From assembly GCA_001579985.1 (NCBI GenBank), contig LRSR01000260.1, forward strand, positions 1-64,000: a DNA stretch of 64,000 bases, in the 5' to 3' direction. Positions 56,640-64,000 of this stretch are shown here, one piece after another. Numbering within the stretch: the first letter of the stretch is position 1; each line of letters opens with the position of its first letter. The DNA comes from Hypsibius dujardini (Eukaryota; Tardigrada; Eutardigrada; Parachela; Hypsibiidae). Under the pieces are notes generated by a model. That model did not search any database. It was not told the origin of the DNA and was given only the letters and a program-made list of their open reading frames with translations. Position numbers and translations under genes: made by a program.

Positions 56640-57770
56640 TTTACTAAAGGAACATTGATTGTACGGACAGACAGCCTTTAGCACGAATAAACAGACTGAC
56701 GTCTGGACGGGCAGACTAGCGCACGGACGGATAAAGGTGAAGTTCGTGCAATCGCAGAGCGAATTAATGTCTGGATGAATGAACAGACAAACATACAACA
56801 GGTGGATATATAGATAAACATTGTACAGCTAACCCAACGTGCAGACGGATAGACGGATAGACGGAAAAACAGACGAACGGATAGATGAATAGATGAATAG
56901 AGGCACAGACAGGAAGCCGGGCTGGCGTACGGGCGAAAAGACAAAGGAACGCAATGGCAGACAAACCGAAGAACGAACGGACGGGCAAACGGACGACGGA
57001 CGGACGAAGAAGCAGCCAGTCAGATGAACTGATAGACGAACGGGATGAAAGTACGGATTAGAGCTGTGCACAGTTAAAAAAAATCAATCCACAGACCGCA
57101 CCGCAACCCAACTTTTTAACCGCGACCGCACCGCACCGCACCGCCGCTGACCGCGGATAAATTTTTCCTAACCGCAACCGCACCGCAGAAACCGCTCGAT
57201 TCGATCAAAATTGTCTTTAAATCGGAACAGCTGGTTTAACGCACGGTTCTGTTCCATTAATGGACTCCAATTACTTGCGAACCAATTAAAAGCACGAACC
57301 CTAACTTACCAGCGCAAACAAATGACGCGCCATGTGGTGCATACTACGGAACGAGTTATCGTGCACAATTAAATTGGTTTTCAGATATTTCGCTATTTGT
57401 GGCGGTTAAACAATGCAAAACCGCAACCGCAGACTTCTTAACCGCAACCGCACCGCAGACCGCGAGCAGTCCAAAACCGCACCGCCGCGGACCGCCGCGC
57501 GGTTTGCGGCGGTGCGGTGCGGTCTGCGGTGCGGTTTGCTCACCTCTAGTACGGATAGACGAATAAATAGACCAACATAAGGACAGACAGGCGAACGGAA
57601 GGGTAAACAATCTATGGATTAACAGAGAAGCGGATGAAAGGACGATCACCAGAACCGATAGACAGACAAACGAACAGAGGAATAGATAAACGGATAGTTG
57701 GAGGAGCCGAGGGACAACCGGATGAACGGTTTAACGGACGGTTTAGCGGATATTCAGAAGGACTGGCAAA
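56640..57770. repeat. Degenerate GACGGATAGACG minisatellite, split by a MITE
   Basis: 56640-57058 and 57549-57770 consist of variants of gacggatagacgga and gaacagacaaac at 12-16 bp spacing. Continuity of the array on both sides of the MITE shows that the array is older. Frames on the minus strand rich in SVRLSVCPSI are repeat artefacts. Confidence 0.8.
57059..57548. mobile_element. hAT-type MITE, 490 bp, with 8-bp target duplication GTACGGAT
   Basis: The ends are TAGAGCTGTGCACAG and, inverted, TAGAGGTGAGCAAACCG, the form of hAT terminal repeats. The 8 bp GTACGGAT lie exactly on both sides (57051-57058 and 57549-57556), as expected for hAT insertion. Subterminal regions are packed with ACCGC/GCGGT hexamers (gaccgcaccgcaccg), which could be transposase-binding repeats or form strong hairpins. 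There is no coding capacity. The unaltered target duplication points to a fairly recent insertion. Confidence 0.88.
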
Positions 57771-58208
57771 CGGGATATTTGCGAGGAAATGCATTACCTA
57801 TCGCTCAACACTTGATTCGAAAAAAAAACACTTTGCTTTGAAGCATGATGAAAAATTTGGTTAGTAGCCTTTGAAATTGGACACAGGGCAAGTGAAATAA
57901 AGATGAATTGAATTTATTGTATGATTTATGGTGAGGAATTGTCGTATATGTTTTTGGGATTGGGTTAAAATATTTGATTCTGTTATAGTCAACATTGGGT
58001 AAATTGAGTATGCGTTTGATTTTTTGTTAACTCGTTATTTTGTTACCAAGCGTCGCATAGTTATTATCGCTTTCTGCATCTATGTCGATATGACAGAGGT
58101 TAAACCACTTGATGGTGCTCAATGTCTCATATTCACACCTGTACAGGGCGCCTTATCTGATTTCCAGATCTCATAAACCCAACACGTGCTCCACTCAATT
58201 TCACATGT

Positions 58209-58452
58209 ATGATATATTTCTTGTCTCATTTGGATGCAAAGATGGGTCGCACACTAGATTTGGGTCTGAGGGAGTCTATTTTGACGTTGGTCAGTTCGAA
58301 ATATTCATCCAAAAAAATTGTAGAAGCATTGAAGGTCAGGAATATCGTTGTTTCTCAGAGAGAAGTACCTAATCTCATTAGGAAAAATATCAACAAGGAA
58401 GCCGGAAGTGATACTGCACCGTTGTCGATGAAACCCCGTGACTCCCCGAAAT
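58209..58452 (+). mobile_element. Tc1/mariner-type transposase N-terminal fragment
   Basis: The frame reads MGRTLDLGLRESILTLVSSK, then YSSKKIVEALKVRNIVVSQ and REVPNLIRKN. A helix-turn-helix with the pattern I..L...YS...IV..L......VS...V..LI is the DNA-binding head of Tc1-like transposases. The catalytic domain is absent. It abuts the 3' end of the decayed glycoprotein paralogue on the other strand and may have truncated it. Confidence 0.4.
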
Positions 58453-59086
58453 TTATTTAATTATATAATTTACGTTGTATCTATACGTAGTCGAAAATGC
58501 AGTTAATTGTGCAGAAGTATAATAACCACGTTGGAATACTCCGCTTCCGCGAGTAATACGGCGGGTGTACACACATAGGGAGTTTTGGTTTCCCTTGGCA
58601 AAAAATTCGAGATTGCCAGTTTGTCGGTCAATGAGGTAACACTGGATCAAGTCACAATTCCCTGTACAAGCTGTCACAAAAGGACCAGCACTTCCGCCCG
58701 GGCAAGGCAAAGGAGCAATTGCAACTCCAGTCTGCGGATTGACTGTATTCCAGTTCACTCCATTCGCCAGCAAGCCGACGTTTTCAGCCTGAGAAAAAAT
58801 CAGAAAGTCGAAACATGAAGTGATCTTGGCTAGATGTTACGTACTGTGTAATTCAGCCCGGTGTATCCTCCAAGATACGGCGTTCCAATCCCGATGCAGA
58901 CTGAGAAGCTTTTTGGACCCGTAATATGCATGACGCAAGTGTGAATTATTGCCTACGAATGCGAGAAACATCATATATAAATAGAGGGCAATTAAATTGG
59001 GAGTATATTACCGTAAAAATGAAAGGATCTGATTGTTCCAATGTCTTGCGGTTGATCAAGACAGCTGAGTAAATTAGTGGAGGCAG
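58453..59086 (-). pseudogene. Inverted paralogue of the 60.8-kb secreted glycoprotein gene, incomplete
   Basis: Three exon-like blocks match the gene at 60807-62490. 59086-59012 gives IYSAVLINRKTLEQSDPFIF, like exon 2. 58952-58845 is 108 nt, the same length as exon 3, and gives CIGIGTPYLGGYTGLNYT. 58788-58453 gives LLANGVNWNTVNPQTG and CYLIDRQTGNLEFFAKGNQ, like exon 4. Splice sites between them are good (GTAATA, GTACGT; CGTAG, CTCAG). The signal-peptide exon was not found, exon 2 is shortened, and the last block stops about 70 codons early next to a transposase fragment. It could still be expressed, but is most simply a truncated copy, head to head with the intact gene. Confidence 0.7.
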
Positions 59087-60742
59087 CTGCAAGAGTCTCT
59101 TCTACCCTTAAATGTTTATCGCTAGGGTTACTATTGGCTTCTGTCAGTAAATCAGATTCTCCAAAGCTATTGACACCAGAGATATTATTAACGAAGGAGG
59201 ACAATACCCTATGATACATTGGATATACAACCACCCAATTATGACTGTCTATAATTCAATTCTGTTTCGGAAATCAAACTTCTCGGAAGTACTTTCGGGA
59301 AAAGATGGTTTACGCAGTAAAAATATCAATTATTAAAACAAGGGTCATTGAATAAAACTGAAAGAATAGACCCATCGCGTGTCAGTTATTTTATTACGGT
59401 TGGTCTGCAAGCTGCGATTACTACAAAAAAAAACTTTTTGTCGATATCTTAATTTAAAACTTGTACCTGTACTACCAGTATTAAAACGAATACTGTTAAT
59501 AGTATTGACGTAAATAATATTTGCTGCTATTATTACTCAAAACCATGGCATCTCATATTACGAAAAGTGGGATTTTTAGTTTTTTTGTCAGTGTTGAGCC
59601 ATTAGCCTAATTCGAGAACTCTTCAATTAACTAATTCCCAAAATAAACAATACTAATGAGCTTCTTCAAGGCTACTTGGCTGAAGCATTGAACGATGATT
59701 ACAAACTCAACCGAATTGATTTCTTTGACACAGACATTTGGTAACGCAAACATGCATGACATGGGGTTTCTTGCCGTTCCCTCGGAGCCGAACTCAATTC
59801 GGCAGCGCAGAATAGGGATAAACTTTGCCCAAAATTACAAAGGATTGACAATTAGAACGCCTCAGTGCGTTCGATGCCCGATGCTGTCGCTCGGTCCTTG
59901 GAAAAAAGACTAGAAACTCAAATCAAGTTCAATATCCGTTGCCCGATATTGACTGCGCGACGCCCGGCCCTTACAGCTCGAGACCTGTTACTACTTGTAG
60001 CCTGGGTTTCTGCACTCCTTGCTCCGCGCTCGTTATTCGGAACACAGACAAAATGAGGACTCTGCTCAAAATACATTCAGTGACCGGATCTGGATATGTA
60101 TAGATAAATAATGTTAGACGTTAGATACTCGGAAAACGGTGTTATAAATTCATACCTCGCTCTACGGTTCTCTGAATAGCGGTTTTAATCTCGGCGCTTA
60201 GTACGGCGCTTGAAATTCAGAGTTTATTACTCGGCACTCGGGTAATGATTATGTGTGCACTTGATTCTGAGCTTGTATCTTTTATTTAGCAGATCTCAAT
60301 AATACTTATTCAGCGATGTGTGCCTTTCACATTATTTCATTATGGTTTGAAAACTTATCCAGAAAATGCCAACGTTGAATTAAACGATTGAAGATATGGA
60401 CATAGGGATTTTGTTGAAACGATTCAGACAAGAACATTTTCCATACATTAGTTTTGAATCCAGTTATATCTTGTGCACTCTATACCCATTGCACTGTTGT
60501 TCAACACATTAAAAGCGATAGTAACTATTTAGCTTTTGAGAAAAGAATTAGATTTTCGTTTATTGATGTCGCGAATTGAATTGCACTCGAAAATGGGAAT
60601 GGCTTTTGGAACAAACGGTCTTTAAATTAAAGAATGGGTCATCACGTCCAGATACGATAAAGTGCATTTTCACGATCATCAATGTTAAAAAGTATACTCA
60701 AAGATAAGGCCACCATGAAGCCTCAACTTTTTGGGTTTGGCA
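59087..60742. other. Spacer between head-to-head paralogues
   Basis: No match to exon 1 of the intact gene was found here on the minus strand. Around 59840-60060 there is a GC-richer stretch (cgatgcccgatgctgtcgct) with short frames and no domain. Around 60170-60250 the phrase ctcggc recurs (tctcggcgcttagtacggcgct, ctcggcactcggg). Nothing else was recognised. Confidence 0.4.
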
Positions 60743-60749
60743 TATAAAA
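60743..60749 (+). promoter_or_regulatory. TATA box of the secreted glycoprotein gene
   Basis: TATAAAA about 60 nt before the start codon at 60807, placing the predicted transcription start near 60773 and leaving a very short leader. Confidence 0.65.
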
Positions 60750-60806
60750 CCCATCGAAATATTTGAACGCTAAACGGACTTCGATTGCTTTCACCGAAAA
60801 TAGAAA

Positions 60807-62490
60807 ATGGATCAATCTGCAAAGTTTTCCGCCCTCTTGGGATTTGTGTGTCTTTTTAGTATAGCTCTGGCCTCGGCCCAGTCAGCAACTGACGGCTTTT
60901 CAAGTTTACTCGGCAACGTGATAATTGAGCGAATCAAAGCAGGAAAAGCAGTGAAAGCATCAGTTGAGGATGTGCAGAAAATCTCGTTCCAACAGGAATT
61001 GGCTTGCAATGATTGTGGAAACTTACCTGCTTCCGTCACTGTCGCTACAACCCCTTACCAAGCTGTGACAACAACTACAAGTTTGCCTGGATTTCCATTA
61101 ATCAACATTGGATCATCAGGCGTCATTGTCCCTTGTCCGAAGGTGGGCGACATCGTCCCCGGTCCTCAGTTCATTGTAAGCAGTCACCATACAACTTTTT
61201 GGTGTTCTCACTGTTTACACTGGATTGTACCACTCGTTTCTGTTTTAGCTTCCCTCTCCTCAGTCAGATTTTGACGTTAAACTTGACGTGGTCAACGCCA
61301 GCTCGGCTGATACAAACGGATCTACGCCCTATCTCTCCTATAATCCAGTCACTGGACTTGTTAAGATCGGACCGAATAAACCGCAGATTGATGTGACGCA
61401 AATTTATTCGGCCGTCTTGATCAATCGCAAGACATTGGAGAGATCAAACCCACTCTTTTTTACGGTAAAACAACTCATGATTTGGAAACAATTGTTTCAC
61501 TTCAAATATCACCGCATTTTTTAGGCGGTAATATACACTTGCGTCATTCAAATTTCGGGTCCGAAAAGTTTCACAGTCTGTATCGGACTTGGTACCCCGT
61601 ACCTTGGAAGCTATACTGGGCTAAATTACACGGCAAGTAACTGCCAGCATTACGATGTATAGTGTGGCGACGTCTGAGTCTTTTGAATATCTCAATAGGT
61701 ACAAAACGTCGGATTGCTGGCGGCCGGACCGAACTGGAATACAGTTAATCCGCTGACTGGCGCGGAAATTATCCCTTTACCTGGTCCGGGCAACAGTTTT
61801 TGTCCTTTTGTGACAGCTTTCACTGGACCCGGTGACCTCGGTCAATGTTACATCTTTGACCGACAGACTGGGAATCCTGAATTTTTTGCCAGGGGAAATC
61901 AGCAATCACAATGCGTGTTCGACCGATGTATAACACCTGCGTTCGGATCGTTCAAAATTCCCACTATTTATACTCAAGTACAATTAGATGCTTTTGCGGC
62001 ATCCGTCAGCCTACCCGCTAATACTTTTCTAGTAGCAGGGGGAGGAACGTTGGACCCTGGCTGCACAGGTAATCCTCCCCCTAAAGGATTATCGTTCTGT
62101 AATACTTGTCTCGCATTTCCGGCATCCGTCGTGACCGGAGCGGCCGCGGTTACACCGTGCGGGACAGGTGACACCTTTACTCAAACCATCACAATAGATG
62201 GAACTGCCCCTTCATTCCAAACCGGAATAATTAGCGGAATCACTGTAAGTAACGGACGGTAGATCAAACATACACTCTATCTCTTTAGATCACGTGATTT
62301 ACCAGTCATGTGTACATCACCGGCTTTGAGCTTTTCTGAATTAACTAATTTAATTTATCAGCTGATATCTTTCATTCCTCAATTCATATAATATTGTATG
62401 GCTATACGACAAATATGATTCGGTTTATTATTACAGGTTTCGTACGATTCAACATGCAGTTCGCTAGCCGCCTTCAACGTCACCTACTAG
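60807..62490 (+). CDS. Secreted Cys-containing glycoprotein, unknown family
   Basis: Exons are 60807-61175, 61249-61464 (or from 61264, an in-frame alternative acceptor), 61525-61632, 61699-62244 and 62437-62490. All introns are phase 0, giving about 430 residues. A signal peptide (FSALLGFVCLFSIALASAQS) opens the protein. Then come IIERIKAGKAVKASVEDVQK, a Thr/Val-rich part, and a Gly/Pro/Thr-rich body with CIGLGTPYLGSYTGLNYT, NWNTVNPLTGAEIIPLPGPG, CYIFDRQTGNPEFFARGNQQ and LSFCNTCLAF. It ends in STCSSLAAFNVTY. Four possible N-glycosylation sites (NAS, NGS, NYT, NVT) and about 16 Cys fit an extracellular protein. The third intron starts with GC (ACG, GCAAGT), where the paralogue has GT. No transmembrane segment follows the signal. 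A TATA box precedes it, and AATAAA at 62589 follows. I do not recognise the family; two partial copies lie in this window. Confidence 0.85.
61633..61698 (+). other. GC-AG intron (third intron of the glycoprotein gene)
   Basis: This 66-bp intron begins GCAAGT and ends AATAG. The exon boundary is fixed by the paralogue on the minus strand (exon ending at 58845), which has GTACGT at the same codon (NYT). Apart from the T to C change the donor is otherwise strong, as is usual for GC donors. Confidence 0.7.
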
Positions 62491-62588
62491 TACTGACAAT
62501 AACCAATCGTCAGCTCTACCAATTATTCCTTCTATAGTACTAATGCCGCCCTCTATGCTCGCCGAAGAAGCACTAACAATACTTTTAG

Positions 62589-62594
62589 AATAAA
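62589..62594 (+). terminator. Polyadenylation signal AATAAA
   Basis: The hexamer lies 99 nt after the stop codon of the glycoprotein gene, the first on this strand after the stop. Confidence 0.5.
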
Positions 62595-64000
62595 ACTCGC
62601 AAGTATTGTTTCATCGGGATGACCTTTATTGTTGTGGGACAAACTTTTTCCATCAGTTTGAATTTCTATTAAGAATTGAACATTACATACATACGCTCGT
62701 GGAGATGTAAGAAAACGTAAAAGTTAACACTTCACAATTTTAGCTATCCGCAATTGTAATCTCTGGAGTAAGATTGCTTGAGTGCGTCTACACTTGCGAG
62801 GGAAGTTGAATGCCTCGATTTGCGGTTCAATGCGAGCTGTTCGTTTTATCTTATCATACGCATTTATTACCCGTATTCAACCTACCTCGTTCATTACTAG
62901 CCAAAAAATTCAACCTGTGGGTACATTGTACATTCTACTTGACGAACTAAAATTGGAGTTTTCTATCCCTTTTTTAACCTGTTTCTTGTGAGACGGAGGC
63001 GGAGAAATAATCAAATATGCATACAAATTTGGTATCCGTCTCGTTCTTACGCACATCTATGAATCTTACTGACGCTCCACCAAGACTTTTTCCTGCGTGG
63101 ACGTATCCACAATTCGTGTCTGGGTTCCATTGAAAGCGTGAAATAGAAACCATTACAATGTAATTATTCCCACCAAAAGCAAACTCCGGTCCGTTTTCAT
63201 CAGTCTATAAATCAATCAACGATGAATATTTGAACTTTGCCTCTAGCCATTCTTTTGAATATGGCAGCAAGTAACATTGATAATCCCTAAAATCTGGGTA
63301 TCTTCAAACTGCTGTGATAGATTAATGAATCAGCCAGCACTGATGCTTTAATTAGTATGGAAAACACTCTTTTCCTATTTGTTATAACTGGATATTGTGA
63401 AAACAAATCTAATTTCCAAACCCGAAGGGCGAGAACGTATTGTACCTCAACGACCCGTTTTATGCGAAGCTGAATGTGTCTCTGCGTGGCTCGTCGAGCA
63501 ACATCGATCAAAGTCTGTGGTCGATGCTGAAAAAAACCTCAATCGCTGCGCAATGATATCAATGAGAGCCCTCAAAATTCAACGATTCCTATCGGTCTTT
63601 TTTAACAGTGATTACAATTACCTAGTATTAATCAGCAGGATACATTAGTTGTAGATTAATTTCGAATGTTCTGTGATCACAAGCGGGGAGGGGGCCTTGG
63701 GCCGGATATTTTTTACCTAGCAGGACGCTGCAAATATGTTTGGTTTTGATTTGATAGAGCGCAAAAACTATTTTTGGTTTTGTTGTTGTTGATAGACGCT
63801 GTGTATCCTTGTCGACTTCAGAGTGTGAGCTGTGTTATTCCCCAGCAAACAGCGAATGCTCCCAGTAGGAAAATAAAAGTGTAGATATTGTTTTTGAAGT
63901 ATATGTTTAACTTGTCAACATGAATCAAGGCAACAAAATGATGTACCCGCAATATATTTTTACAATACGCAGTCTGCTTTAACAATAAAAAACAAGAAAC
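62595..64000. other. No gene recognised
   Basis: Short frames only; the one at 63397-63648 has no recognisable domain. A G-rich patch lies near 63685 (ggggagggggccttgggccgg). Confidence 0.4.

Noticed and set aside
56574-57071. Overlapping minus-strand frames with SVRLSVCPSI-like residues
   Set aside because: Products of the gacggatagacg minisatellite.

Overview
This window reads as gene-poor, repeat-rich nuclear DNA from an animal, probably an invertebrate. The evidence is short GT-AG introns of 45-75 bp inside small genes, TATA-box promoters, CASD1-type and METTL24-type gene sequence, a DD34D mariner, hAT-, Merlin- and Ty3/gypsy-type elements, and many MITEs and minisatellites. I cannot name the species.

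Layout. The left edge (1-650) holds two partial exons on opposite strands around a 160-nt palindrome. A 280-bp MITE follows at 849-1128. From 2.65 to 11.6 kb a pair of three-exon genes lies tail to tail (2652-4887 on +, 9637-11596 on -). Both encode only the lumenal SGNH/PC-esterase half of a CASD1-like sialate O-acetyltransferase. They are separated by dispersed repeats and a minisatellite that reverses orientation in the middle. The stretch 11.6-17.4 kb is AT-rich with simple repeats and no convincing gene.

From 17.4 to 51.1 kb runs a scattered family of tiny two-exon genes for secreted, strongly basic peptides. They lie at 18.5 (-), 42.5 (+), 45.6 (-) and 46.9 kb (-), with relics at 44.1 and possibly 36.7 kb and a more distant candidate at 50.6 kb. 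The 18.5 and 46.9 kb copies sit in an almost identical 1.8-kb segmental duplication. All four clear members share exon lengths (130 nt plus 152-158 nt), intron phase, a TATA box about 80 nt before the start codon, and a C-terminal core around SVTGTATPGTITKTTL. The peptides have no mature cysteine and almost no acidic residues. I do not recognise this family, and it is the best candidate here for an undescribed system.

Mobile DNA fills the space between these genes: degraded LINE pieces (19.8-23.7 and 48.2 kb), two inverted arrays of a 9-bp minisatellite (25.2 and 37.0 kb), solo or partial LTRs (26.6, 30.7 and 52.0 kb), a broken Ty3/gypsy fossil (31.7-36.3 kb), mariner relics (39-41.7 kb), a Merlin-like relic (53.5 kb) and a hAT MITE with a perfect 8-bp target duplication (57.06 kb).

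At the right end a five-exon secreted glycoprotein gene of unknown family (60807-62490) has an inverted, decayed paralogue at 58.4-59.1 kb and a partial pseudogene at 17.4 kb. Exons were assigned by eye from splice signals, frame and paralogue agreement; no search was run.
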